The notes below the pieces were generated by a model. The model made no database searches. It saw nothing but the letters and a program-made list of their open reading frames with translations, and was not told where the DNA came from. From CBFIJI01 sp965662885 (lineage in GTDB: Bacteria; Bacteroidota; Bacteroidia; Flavobacteriales; Flavobacteriaceae), in the NCBI GenBank assembly GCA_965662885.1, contig CBFIJI010000002.1:28618-92617 (forward strand): DNA of 64,000 bases. The letters run 5' to 3'. Numbering within the stretch: position 1 is the stretch's first letter; every line of letters begins with the position of its first letter. Positions 7,981 through 16,782 of the stretch are shown here, piece by piece. Made by a program: the position numbers and the translations under genes.

Positions 7981-9250
7981 TTTCTAAGTTATTCATGTCG
8001 TATTGCTTTATTTTTCGATAAAGCGTTCTTTCCGAAATCCCTAATTCCTTTGCAGCCAATTTACGCTTTCCTTGGCTTCTAATCAATGCTTGTTTAATCA
8101 TTTCTATTTCTTTTTCTAAAAGTGACAAGGGTTCTTCCTCATCAACAGTTTCAGCGTATTCGTATTTATCAATAATTGGAGATGGAGGGCTTACAGGAAT
8201 AGGGTTATTGTCTTCAACGGTAATGGGTTCATAAGAGGGCATCCCTAGACTTTCAGGTTCTTTTTTGCCGTATATTTTTTCAATGAGTCCTTGATTTTTT
8301 TCTTTTGCTACATCCAGATCGTTGTTTTTAATCAAGTCCAAGGTTAGTTTTTTAAGATCGTTAAGGTCATTTTTCATATCGAAAAGTACCTTGTACAAAA
8401 TTTCTCTCTCGGATGAAAAATCGCCCTTTTCTTTTTCCTTGGAAATTACCGCAGGTAATTTTGAACCCATTTCGGGGAGATATCCCCTTAAAATAAGTGC
8501 ATTAATTTCTCGTTCTTTTTCAAGAACAGAAAGCTGTTCGGCAACATTTCGAAGTTGTCGAATATTTCCATTCCATCTGTATTGTTTCAATAAGGCTTGC
8601 GCTTGTTCGTCAAGTCTTAAAGTGGGCATATGGTATTTTTGGGCGAAGTCGGAAGCAAACTTGCGAAACAATAGTGTGATATCTTCTTTTCTGTCGCGGA
8701 GTGGAGGTAGGTATATTTCAACTGTGCTCAGTCGGTAGTAAAGATCTTCTCTAAATTTGCCTTTTTCAATGGCCTCTCCCATGTTCACATTGGTAGCTGC
8801 AACGATGCGTACATTTGTTTTTTGAACCTTTGATGAACCTACTTTTATAAATTCTCCAGTTTCTAAAACCCGTAATAATCGAACCTGAGTAGGTAAGGGT
8901 AATTCACCCACTTCATCTAAAAAAATAGTTCCGCCGTCAGCCACTTCAAAATATCCAGAACGGGTTTGTGTTGCACCAGTAAAGGCTCCTTTTTCGTGTC
9001 CAAACAATTCACTGTCAATAGTACCCTCTGGAATAGCTCCACAGTTTACAGCAATGTACTTGGAGTGTTTTCGATGGGAGTACTGATGAATGATTTTCGG
9101 AATATTTTCTTTTCCAACACCGCTTTCTCCAATCACTAAAACCGAAATATCAGTAATGGCCACCCTAAGCGCTTTTTCTAAAGCCCGGTTGAGTCCAAGA
9201 TCATTACCAATAATTCCAAAACGTTGTTTTACACTCAGTAGCGATTCCAT
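7973..9250 (-). CDS. Sigma-54-dependent transcriptional activator (AAA+ and Fis HTH)
   Basis: A 425-residue enhancer-binding protein. The AAA+ domain starts almost at the N-terminus: Walker A GESGVGKE at residues 41-48, the sigma-54-contacting GAFTGA loop at 88-93, and Walker B GGTIFLDEVGE near 105. A linker with acidic, Pro-rich sequence follows, then a Fis-type helix-turn-helix near the C-terminus (ELGISERTLYRKIKQY). There is no receiver, PAS or GAF sensor domain, so activity must be set by abundance or a partner. It lies 13 bp after miaB and overlaps lptE by 8 bp. Confidence 0.93.
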   Translation of the reverse strand: MESLLSVKQRFGIIGNDLGLNRALEKALRVAITDISVLVIGESGVGKENIPKIIHQYSHRKHSKYIAVNCGAIPEGTIDSELFGHEKGAFTGATQTRSGYFEVADGGTIFLDEVGELPLPTQVRLLRVLETGEFIKVGSSKVQKTNVRIVAATNVNMGEAIEKGKFREDLYYRLSTVEIYLPPLRDRKEDITLLFRKFASDFAQKYHMPTLRLDEQAQALLKQYRWNGNIRQLRNVAEQLSVLEKEREINALILRGYLPEMGSKLPAVISKEKEKGDFSSEREILYKVLFDMKNDLNDLKKLTLDLIKNNDLDVAKEKNQGLIEKIYGKKEPESLGMPSYEPITVEDNNPIPVSPPSPIIDKYEYAETVDEEEPLSLLEKEIEMIKQALIRSQGKRKLAAKELGISERTLYRKIKQYDMNNLENE

Positions 9251-9263
9251 AATCGTTTTGTTT

Positions 9264-10754
9264 TTAAATTGTTTTCGAAATACCTTCCGCTTTTCCGATT
9301 AGCGTTGCAGAAGTACACTCTGTAATGGTAACATCAACAAATTCTCCAACTTGATAGGCTTCTTTGGGAAAAACTACCACGGTATTTTGTGTCGTTCTTC
9401 CACTCCATTGCTCATCCGATTTTTTGGAGGTTTTTTCAATCAATACACAAACAGTCTGCCCTAAATAAGATTGTGTTCTAAAATGACTGTGTTCTCTTTG
9501 TAAGCTAATAATTTCACTTAAACGTCTTTTTTTAACAGCTTCAGGAACATCGTCTTCTATTTTTCTAGCGGCTAAAGTCCCAGGGCGTTCCGAGTAAGCA
9601 AAAGTAAAGCCATAGTCGTATTTAACATACCGCATCAAACTTAACGTATCTTGATGGTCTTCTTCTGTTTCTGTTGGAAAGCCAGCGATCATGTCATGTG
9701 AAATTCCGCAATTGGGAATAATCTCACGGATAGAATCAATCAATTTAAAATAGTCTTCACGGTCGTGCAAACGGTTCATTTTTTTAAGAATTCGATTGCT
9801 GCCTGATTGGACAGGAAGGTGAATGTAGTTACAAATATTATTGTATTTAGCCATAACATGTAAAACAGCGACGGACATATCTTGTGGATTGGAAGTGGAA
9901 AAACGAATTCGCATCTTGGGTTGTGCTTCTGCAACCATTTTAAGCAAGCTGTCAAATTTAATTGCCGTTTTTTGTTGTAAAGTACTTGCCTTCTCAAAAT
10001 CTTTTTTTAGTCCGCCACCATACCACAAATAGCTATCTACATTTTGTCCTAAAAGCGTAATTTCTTTATATCCTTTGGCTGCTAATTCGTGGATTTCTTC
10101 CATGATACTTTTTGGATCGCGACTTCGCTCTCGCCCTCTTGTAAAAGGGACAACACAAAAGGTACACATGTTGTCACAGCCACGTGTAATGGAAACAAAA
10201 GCACTTACTCCATTGGTGTTTAAGCGAATGGGCGCAATGTCTCCATAGGTTTCTTCCTTTGATAGAATCACATTTACCGCTTCACGTTCGGCTTCTACTT
10301 CGTGCAGCAAGTTGGGTAAGTCTTTATAAGCGTCCGGTCCTACAACCAAGTCAACAATTTTTTCTTCTTCCAAAAACTTGTGTTTTAAACGTTCGGCCAT
10401 ACAGCCTAAAACTCCCACTTTTACTTGTGCATTTTCTTTTTTTAAGGTGTTAAAATATTCTAAGCGTTTACGAACGGTTTGTTCCGCTTTCTCACGAATA
10501 GAGCAGGTGTTGACCAAAACCAGAGAAGCATCGTTTAAATTTGAAGTAATTTGATAACCCTCTGTTGTAAGAATGGAAGCAACCACCTCACTATCTGCAA
10601 AATTCATTTGGCAGCCGTAGGATTCAATAAAAGCTCTTTTTTTATTTTCTCCTTTTTTTGTTGCTATAACTGACGGCATGACAGTACCGTTATGCTGGTA
10701 GGGCTCTTTATTTTCTATTCTCTTTTCTTTTAATATTTCTTGGTTTTCCTTCAT
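9264..10754 (-). CDS. miaB: tRNA-2-methylthio-N6-dimethylallyladenosine synthase MiaB
   Basis: A 496-residue radical-SAM methylthiotransferase that adds a methylthio group to i6A37 of tRNA. The N-terminal UPF0004 domain supplies three cluster cysteines (YGCQMNFADSE, NTCSIREKAE, LGCMAERL). The radical-SAM motif is CDNMCTFC, and a C-terminal TRAM domain (VCVLIEKTSKKSDEQWSGRT region) binds tRNA. The first 30 residues are a polar extension longer than usual, so the true start may lie further in. It is first in the miaB to secG run. Confidence 0.95.
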   Translation of the reverse strand: MKENQEILKEKRIENKEPYQHNGTVMPSVIATKKGENKKRAFIESYGCQMNFADSEVVASILTTEGYQITSNLNDASLVLVNTCSIREKAEQTVRKRLEYFNTLKKENAQVKVGVLGCMAERLKHKFLEEEKIVDLVVGPDAYKDLPNLLHEVEAEREAVNVILSKEETYGDIAPIRLNTNGVSAFVSITRGCDNMCTFCVVPFTRGRERSRDPKSIMEEIHELAAKGYKEITLLGQNVDSYLWYGGGLKKDFEKASTLQQKTAIKFDSLLKMVAEAQPKMRIRFSTSNPQDMSVAVLHVMAKYNNICNYIHLPVQSGSNRILKKMNRLHDREDYFKLIDSIREIIPNCGISHDMIAGFPTETEEDHQDTLSLMRYVKYDYGFTFAYSERPGTLAARKIEDDVPEAVKKRRLSEIISLQREHSHFRTQSYLGQTVCVLIEKTSKKSDEQWSGRTTQNTVVVFPKEAYQVGEFVDVTITECTSATLIGKAEGISKTI

Positions 10755-10822
10755 TATACCTTAAAAACAATAATGCAGCAATTTAATTTAACGATTTCAA
10801 CTGCAATTTTCAAACCGCATTT

Positions 10823-10854
10823 CAAAAATACAAATGTTTTGCCATTTTGTCAGT
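10823..10854 (-). promoter_or_regulatory. Candidate miaB operon promoter with overlapping TGACA motif
   Basis: On the minus strand TATTTTTG (10830-10823) fits TAnnTTTG exactly, with CTG at 10853-10851 in the -33 position and 20 bp between. The 15-mer ACTGACAAAATGGCA (10854-10840) covers the -33 position and matches 12 of 15 positions of the motif upstream of groES. The predicted leader is about 60 nt. Confidence 0.45.
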
Positions 10855-10953
10855 AGCACCAGAATAAAAAAGGAGATTTTGATCCTTGAATAAGCCTATT
10901 TTACTCCTACCATATTTTAATGTCTATGATTGGTTACTGACTGTGTTTAAATG

Positions 10954-12366
10954 TTAACGAAGCGTACTCGGGCATGGGGTTGTGATTGTTGGTATCCCTT
11001 CCTCTTTAATGGCTTTAAAGCCTCCTTTGATATCAATTAGATTATGAATTCCCCGTTTTTTTAAGATGGAGGCGGTAATAACACTCCGATAGCCTCCAGC
11101 ACAATAAAGGTAAAATGGTTCCTCTTTGGGGAATTCCTCTAAGTGCTCATTGATAAAATCCAAGGATGTATTTAGGGCCTCAGGAATCCGTTCTGCATTG
11201 AATTCTCCTGGCTTTCTAACGTCAAATATAGCAGGTTTTTTTTCTTTAATAAGGGTTTTTAAAGCGTCAGTTTCAATCCCTTCGATGCTATCTGTTTCTT
11301 GACCAGAAGCAACCCAAGCAGGAAAGCCTCCAGAGAGATACCCCAATGTATTGTCAAAACCGACTCGAGCTAATCGGGTGATGGTTTCTTCTTCCTTGCC
11401 TTCTGGAGTAACCAATAATAAGGGTTGTTTTACATCGCCAACCAATGCGCCTACCCAAGGAGCAAAACTTCCATTGATACCGATAAAAATTGACTGTGGA
11501 ATGTGTGCTTTTGTATAGTCATCTTGATTTCTTACATCCAGTATTAACGCGCCATTTTCCGATGCCATTTTTTCAAAATCGTTGGCTTTGATTGCTTGTG
11601 ATCCCTTTTCTAAAATCGCATCAATATCTTTATAACCCTCTTTATTCATCTGAACATTTAAAGGGAAATATTGAGGGGGAGGCAAAAGGCCTTCTGTAAC
11701 TTCTTTAACAAACTCTGCTTTGGTCATGTCACTGCGTAAAGCGTAGTTTGTTTTTTTCTGTTGCCCAATGGTTCCCACGGTTTCCTTACTTAAGTTTTTG
11801 CCACAGGCAGATCCTGCACCATGAGCGGGATATACAATAACTTCATCCGACAAGGGCATAATTTTTGTTCGAAGACTTTCATAAAGTAGTCCTGCCAATT
11901 CCTCTTGGGTCATGTGCGCTGCCTTTTGAGCCAAGTCAGGTCGGCCTACATCACCCAAAAACAGCGTATCACCGCTAAAAATAGCATGATCTTTCCCTTG
12001 GGCATCTTTTAAAAGATAGGTAGTGCTTTCCATGGTATGGCCGGGAGTGTGCAAAACAACAAAAGTTAAGGCTCCTAATTTAAATTCTTGTAGGTCTTTA
12101 GCAATGGTAGCTTCAAAGGCTGTTTTTGCATTAGGACCAAAAACTATAGGTGCTCCGCTAACTTTGGATAAGGTCAAATGGCCACTCACAAAGTCTGCAT
12201 GAAAATGGGTTTCAAAAATATATTTGATTTTGGCCTTGTTGTTTTTTGCCTTTTCAAGATAGGGACTAACTTCTCTTAAGGGATCAATAATGGCTACTTC
12301 TCCTTCACTTTCTATATAGTAAGCGCCTTGAGATAGACATCCGGTATAAATTTGTTCAATTTTCAT
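10954..12366 (-). CDS. MBL-fold / rhodanese protein, persulfide dioxygenase-like
   Basis: A 470-residue protein from the preferred start MKIEQIYTGCLSQGAYYI; an in-frame ATG 48 bp further upstream is less likely because it would add a tail that overlaps sulP. The metallo-beta-lactamase domain has THFHAD (H54, H56, D58), a later HTPGHT motif and FSGDTLFLGDVGRPD, as in ETHE1-type persulfide dioxygenases. Two rhodanese domains follow. The first lacks the active-site Cys (LLLVTPEGK), while the second keeps it in YCAGGYRS. A role in handling sulfane sulfur, probably with the SulP transporter just upstream, is inferred. Confidence 0.85.
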   Translation of the reverse strand: MKIEQIYTGCLSQGAYYIESEGEVAIIDPLREVSPYLEKAKNNKAKIKYIFETHFHADFVSGHLTLSKVSGAPIVFGPNAKTAFEATIAKDLQEFKLGALTFVVLHTPGHTMESTTYLLKDAQGKDHAIFSGDTLFLGDVGRPDLAQKAAHMTQEELAGLLYESLRTKIMPLSDEVIVYPAHGAGSACGKNLSKETVGTIGQQKKTNYALRSDMTKAEFVKEVTEGLLPPPQYFPLNVQMNKEGYKDIDAILEKGSQAIKANDFEKMASENGALILDVRNQDDYTKAHIPQSIFIGINGSFAPWVGALVGDVKQPLLLVTPEGKEEETITRLARVGFDNTLGYLSGGFPAWVASGQETDSIEGIETDALKTLIKEKKPAIFDVRKPGEFNAERIPEALNTSLDFINEHLEEFPKEEPFYLYCAGGYRSVITASILKKRGIHNLIDIKGGFKAIKEEGIPTITTPCPSTLR

Positions 12367-12397
12367 TTTGTTTTTTTTTACTGCATTTAGCATGGTT

Positions 12398-14068
12398 CTA
12401 TTGGGTGCCTTCAAATTGTTTTACGGCGTCACTGGTTGTAATAAAAAAGTTATTTTTTCCTATTTGCTTAAAAAGTTTGCTTTTAAAAATCACTTCTCGA
12501 ACTGGATCGATTGTTCCAGCAACCATAAATCGAATTCCTTTTTTATTAAGGATTTGACTGATGGTTAAAAGTTGTTCTACAGCGGTACTATCAATATGGT
12601 GAATGGCTTCTGCACTTAAAATAAACCCTTTAGTTTCTGGTTGTATTTTATTTAAAATAATTTTCTTTAAATAGTCAACATTTCCAAAAAATAATTGGGC
12701 ATCAAAGCGAAGAATTACGAGGTGTTTATTTTCAATAGCGTCATTGGGGAACCGCTGAATATTTTGAAAATAATCGGTGTTTTTGATTTTTGCTAAAAAG
12801 GCATAATGGGGTTTAGAATTTCTGAAAACGACCAGAAATAAAGAAAATAAAACGCCAATAAGCAATCCTTCAATGATCCCCAAAAAGAGGGTAAAAAAAC
12901 ACGTCATAAGAAAGAGTGTAAACTCATCTTTTCTTGTTTTATATAAACGCAAAGGGTATTTTAAGTCAATAAGTCGAAAAACAGCGACCATAATAATAGC
13001 TGCGAGGATAGCGTTGGGCAGCTTATAAAATAATGTGGTGAAAAAGAGCAAAACACAGGCAACAAGTAGTGCACTTATTAGCGCGGAAATACCTGTTTTC
13101 GCCCCTGCTTGTTCATTGACTGCACTACGAGAAAGACCACCATTAACAGAATAGGACTGAAAAAATGATCCAAGAATATTAGCTGTTCCCAAGGCTATTA
13201 ATTCCTGATTTGCATTGAGCTTATGGTCATTGTTTTTATTTTCAAAGATTTTAGCAATAGCCATGGCCTCCATGATGGACACAACTGCAAGCGTTATCGC
13301 AATTGGGAATAGTTGAACAAGCGTATTATAGCTTAAATTGGGTAGCTTAAAGGCTGGAAGTCCTTTGGGGATTTCCCCGACAATTGCCAGTCCTTTTTGA
13401 TCCCAACCTGATAGGGTGACAAAAAGGATGCCTGCGACAACAACGAGGAGTCCAATGGGAATTTTTAACATTCTTTTTTGCAGAACATAAAGAACACCAA
13501 TAGCAATACTGCCAATACTTAAAGCCATAAAGTTAGTACTATTTATGTTGCGGAAGACGTCTATTAATGTGAGGTCAAAGCGACTTGTTGAAACGACTTG
13601 AATACCCAGCAGATGTTGTAGTTGACTAGCCCCAATGATTAATGCAGCAGCAGTTGTAAAACCGCTAATAACTGGCCTGGATAAAAACCGAACAAAAAAT
13701 CCCATTCGAAAAAGTCCTAGTATAATATGGATGACTCCTACAAAAAATGCGAGTGCAATGGCCATTACAACATATTCTTCAGGACTAGAAAGTGAAAGTG
13801 TTCCAAGACCTGCAGCAACTAAAAGAGAATCCATAGCCACTGGACCCACCGACAATTGTCGTGAAGTTCCCATAAGCGCATAAACAAGTTGCGGAACAAT
13901 TGCTGCATAAAGACCATAAACAGGGGGTACGCCAGCAATTAACGCGTAGGCCATCCCTTGAGGGATTAGCATTATCCCAACAGTTATCCCCGCAAAAATA
14001 TCTCCTGACAAATAAGACTGCTTATATTTCGGTATCCAACTTAAAATGGGAAAAAACTGTTTTAGCAT
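12398..14068 (-). CDS. SulP-family anion transporter with STAS domain
   Basis: A 556-residue inner-membrane protein. About a dozen hydrophobic segments include the SulP signature region GITVGIMLIPQGMAYALIAG with PPVYGLYAAIVP. A cytoplasmic STAS domain occupies roughly residues 430-550 (LVILRFDAQLFFGNVDYL, ILSAEAIHHIDSTAVEQL). SulP proteins carry sulfate, bicarbonate or other anions; the substrate cannot be read from the sequence. It is followed 31 bp later by an MBL/rhodanese protein, so a sulfur anion is reasonable. It is divergent from topA across a 233-bp gap. Confidence 0.9.
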   Translation of the reverse strand: MLKQFFPILSWIPKYKQSYLSGDIFAGITVGIMLIPQGMAYALIAGVPPVYGLYAAIVPQLVYALMGTSRQLSVGPVAMDSLLVAAGLGTLSLSSPEEYVVMAIALAFFVGVIHIILGLFRMGFFVRFLSRPVISGFTTAAALIIGASQLQHLLGIQVVSTSRFDLTLIDVFRNINSTNFMALSIGSIAIGVLYVLQKRMLKIPIGLLVVVAGILFVTLSGWDQKGLAIVGEIPKGLPAFKLPNLSYNTLVQLFPIAITLAVVSIMEAMAIAKIFENKNNDHKLNANQELIALGTANILGSFFQSYSVNGGLSRSAVNEQAGAKTGISALISALLVACVLLFFTTLFYKLPNAILAAIIMVAVFRLIDLKYPLRLYKTRKDEFTLFLMTCFFTLFLGIIEGLLIGVLFSLFLVVFRNSKPHYAFLAKIKNTDYFQNIQRFPNDAIENKHLVILRFDAQLFFGNVDYLKKIILNKIQPETKGFILSAEAIHHIDSTAVEQLLTISQILNKKGIRFMVAGTIDPVREVIFKSKLFKQIGKNNFFITTSDAVKQFEGTQ

Positions 14069-14274
14069 TTAATGTTTTTTAAAAGCTGCTTTTTTAAATT
14101 GTCCACTGCATTTAATAGGTCGTTATTTTTATGTAGCTAATAAAACATTGCAAAGGTAATAAACTGTTTAATGACTTAAATTTTAAGGGGATTAAAAACC
14201 CTTATATCCATGTGTTTTTACAAAAATTAACATGTAGAAGGCGATAAAATGGAAGCGTTAAAAGAAAACTTGAT

Positions 14275-14282
14275 TACTTTTG
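14275..14282 (+). promoter_or_regulatory. Candidate -7 element of the topA promoter
   Basis: TACTTTTG is an exact TAnnTTTG match 19 bp upstream of the topA ATG. I see no good TTG at the -33 position. It lies in the 233-bp divergent gap between sulP and topA, which otherwise shows only AT-rich sequence. Confidence 0.4.
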
Positions 14283-14301
14283 TGGGGAAAAATTTAAGTT
14301 T

Positions 14302-16782
14302 ATGGCCAAAAATTTAGTTATTGTCGAATCCCCTGCAAAAGCAAAAACTATCGAAAAATTTCTTGGGAAAGACTTTCGAGTTGCGTCAAGTTTTGGTCAT
14401 ATTGCAGACCTTCCTTCCAATGAGTTGGGTGTTGATGTCGCTGCTCGCTTTGCCCCAAAATATATTGTTAGTAGTGATAAGAAAAAAGTAGTCAGTGAAC
14501 TAAAAAGCCTTTCCAAAAAAGTGGATACGGTATGGTTGGCAAGTGATGAAGATCGAGAGGGAGAAGCCATTGCATGGCATTTAGCGGAGAATTTAAATCT
14601 AAATGAAAGCAACTCCAAACGTATTGTTTTTTCGGAGATTACCAAGTCTGCAATTTTAAAAGCAATTGAAAAGCCACGCAAAATCAATTATGATTTAGTA
14701 AATGCGCAACAAGCTCGTCGTGTTCTAGATCGTTTAGTCGGTTATGAGCTTTCACCAGTGCTTTGGAAAAAAGTTAAGGGCGGCTTGTCAGCTGGACGTG
14801 TTCAATCGGTTGCAGTTCGACTTATCGTTGAACGTGAACGGGCGATTAATGCCTTTCAACCCAAACAGAATTTTAAAGTTCAAGCCTTATTCAGTACAGA
14901 TAATAAACGTCAAATCCCTGCGGTACTCAGTAAGGTGTTTCAAGAGGAATCAGAAGCAAGAAGCTTTTTACAAAAAAATATAGATGCCCATTATAAGGTT
15001 GATGCTGTTCAAGTTAAACCAGCGAAAAAAAGTCCCTCAGCTCCCTTTACAACATCTACCTTACAACAAGAGGCGTCAAGGAAACTTGGTTTTTCAGTTA
15101 GTAAGACCATGACCATGGCGCAACGGCTTTATGAAACAGGACTCATTACTTATATGCGAACCGATAGTGTTAACTTATCCAAAGAGGCTCAGGATAGTTT
15201 AATCCATCAAATTGAACAACTTTACGGTAAAAATTTCGCACAAAAAAGAAGTTATAAAACAAAAAACAAAGGGGCACAAGAAGCGCATGAAGCCATTCGT
15301 CCAACAGATCCTTCCAAAAATAAAGTCAATGTAGATTATGATCAAATGCGCTTGTACGAGCTAATTTGGAAGCGAACCATTGCATCACAAATGAGTGATG
15401 CTCAATTAGAACGAACGCAGATTGATATCCAAGCTGACAATCATCCGGAAGTCTTTCAAGCGAAAGGAGAAGTGATCACCTTTGAAGGGTTTTTAAAAGT
15501 CTATATGGAGGGGGTAGACGATCAGGATGAAGAGGCACAAGGACTTTTACCTAAAGTAGCCATAGGAGATCACTTAAGCTTAAAGTCGATGACGGCAACA
15601 CAACGTTTTTCTCGACCTCCGTATCGTTTTTCAGAAGCTTCTTTAGTTAAGAAATTGGAGGAATTAGGGATTGGACGTCCGTCCACTTATGCGCCGACAA
15701 TTTCAACTGTTCAGAATAGAAATTATGTGGAAAAAGGAAGTTCAGAAGGGGAGCAACGTTCCTATTTACAACTTCATTTGGAAGAGCAATCGATCAAAGA
15801 AGCGATGCTTACAGAAATGGTTGGAGCCAACAAAGGGAAATTAATTCCTACAGATATTGGCATGATTGTGAATGATTTTTTAGTGGCCAACTTTAAGGGA
15901 ATCTTAGATTTTAATTTTACGGCTCAAGTAGAACAAAGTTTTGATGATATTGCCAACGGATCTAAAGAATGGACCGACATGTTGAAGGTTTTTTACGACA
16001 CTTTTCACCCTACTGTCGAAGAGGTCAAAGAAAATGCTCAACGGGAGTCGGGTGAACGCGTTTTAGGAGAAGATCCAAAGTCAGGACGTGTACTTAAAGT
16101 TCGATTAGGTAAATATGGACCAATTGCACAAATAGGAGAATCGGAAGAGGAAGAAAAACCGGTTTTTGCTAGTCTAACATCGGATCAACAACTGTCAAGC
16201 ATAACTTTTGAAGAGGCCCTCCGATTATTTGATCTTCCAAAAACACTTGGCGATTTTGAGGGGGAAGAGGTCATCGTCAATAATGGTCGTTTCGGACCTT
16301 ATGTCAAATTCAAGGATAAATTTATTTCCCTTCCTAAAGGAATATTTCCTAGTGATATTAGTATGGCAGATGCTATTGAACTCATCAAGGAAAAGCAAAG
16401 GGCTGATGCCCCAATTTATCACTATAATGAACTCCCTGTAACCAAAGGTGTCGGCCGTTTTGGTCCTTTTCTAAAATGGAGTGGCATGTTTATTAATGTC
16501 AATAAATCATACGATTTTGATCAACTTTCTGATAAAGATATTGTTCAATTGATTGAGGATAAAATCCAAAAAGAAAAAGATAAGGTAATTCATGATTGGG
16601 CTGATGCAGGTATTCGGGTTGAAAAAGCACGATGGGGGCGCTCCAACATAATTAAAGGAAAACAAAAGATAGAGTTATCCAAAGATATTGATGCAACAAA
16701 GCTTACTTTGGAAGAAGCTATTCAAAGGCTTGAAGCGCAAAAACCATCGAAAACTAAAAAGCGGACAAAAAAGAAAAAATGA
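14302..16782 (+). CDS. topA: DNA topoisomerase I
   Basis: An 826-residue type IA topoisomerase that relaxes negative supercoils. The TOPRIM domain shows VIVESPAKAKTIEKFLG (catalytic Glu9) and ASDEDREGEAIAWHL. The active-site tyrosine is Y284 in GLITYMRTDSVNLS. I see no cysteine zinc fingers. The C-terminal third instead carries repeated NNGRFGPYVKF / KWSGMFINV-type topoisomerase C-terminal repeats and a Lys-rich tail. Its stop overlaps the next start (ATGA), coupling it to the arginase-fold gene and the gld region. Confidence 0.96.
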   Translation: MAKNLVIVESPAKAKTIEKFLGKDFRVASSFGHIADLPSNELGVDVAARFAPKYIVSSDKKKVVSELKSLSKKVDTVWLASDEDREGEAIAWHLAENLNLNESNSKRIVFSEITKSAILKAIEKPRKINYDLVNAQQARRVLDRLVGYELSPVLWKKVKGGLSAGRVQSVAVRLIVERERAINAFQPKQNFKVQALFSTDNKRQIPAVLSKVFQEESEARSFLQKNIDAHYKVDAVQVKPAKKSPSAPFTTSTLQQEASRKLGFSVSKTMTMAQRLYETGLITYMRTDSVNLSKEAQDSLIHQIEQLYGKNFAQKRSYKTKNKGAQEAHEAIRPTDPSKNKVNVDYDQMRLYELIWKRTIASQMSDAQLERTQIDIQADNHPEVFQAKGEVITFEGFLKVYMEGVDDQDEEAQGLLPKVAIGDHLSLKSMTATQRFSRPPYRFSEASLVKKLEELGIGRPSTYAPTISTVQNRNYVEKGSSEGEQRSYLQLHLEEQSIKEAMLTEMVGANKGKLIPTDIGMIVNDFLVANFKGILDFNFTAQVEQSFDDIANGSKEWTDMLKVFYDTFHPTVEEVKENAQRESGERVLGEDPKSGRVLKVRLGKYGPIAQIGESEEEEKPVFASLTSDQQLSSITFEEALRLFDLPKTLGDFEGEEVIVNNGRFGPYVKFKDKFISLPKGIFPSDISMADAIELIKEKQRADAPIYHYNELPVTKGVGRFGPFLKWSGMFINVNKSYDFDQLSDKDIVQLIEDKIQKEKDKVIHDWADAGIRVEKARWGRSNIIKGKQKIELSKDIDATKLTLEEAIQRLEAQKPSKTKKRTKKKK

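Noticed and set aside
12367..12414. Upstream start for the MBL/rhodanese gene
   Set aside because: The extra 16 residues are unlike homologues, overlap sulP, and the MKIEQIYTG start at 12366 is the family form.
14069..14301. Small gene in the sulP-topA divergent gap
   Set aside because: Only AT-rich sequence and a weak AAGGG/CCCTT hairpin are seen; frames are short and without codon bias.
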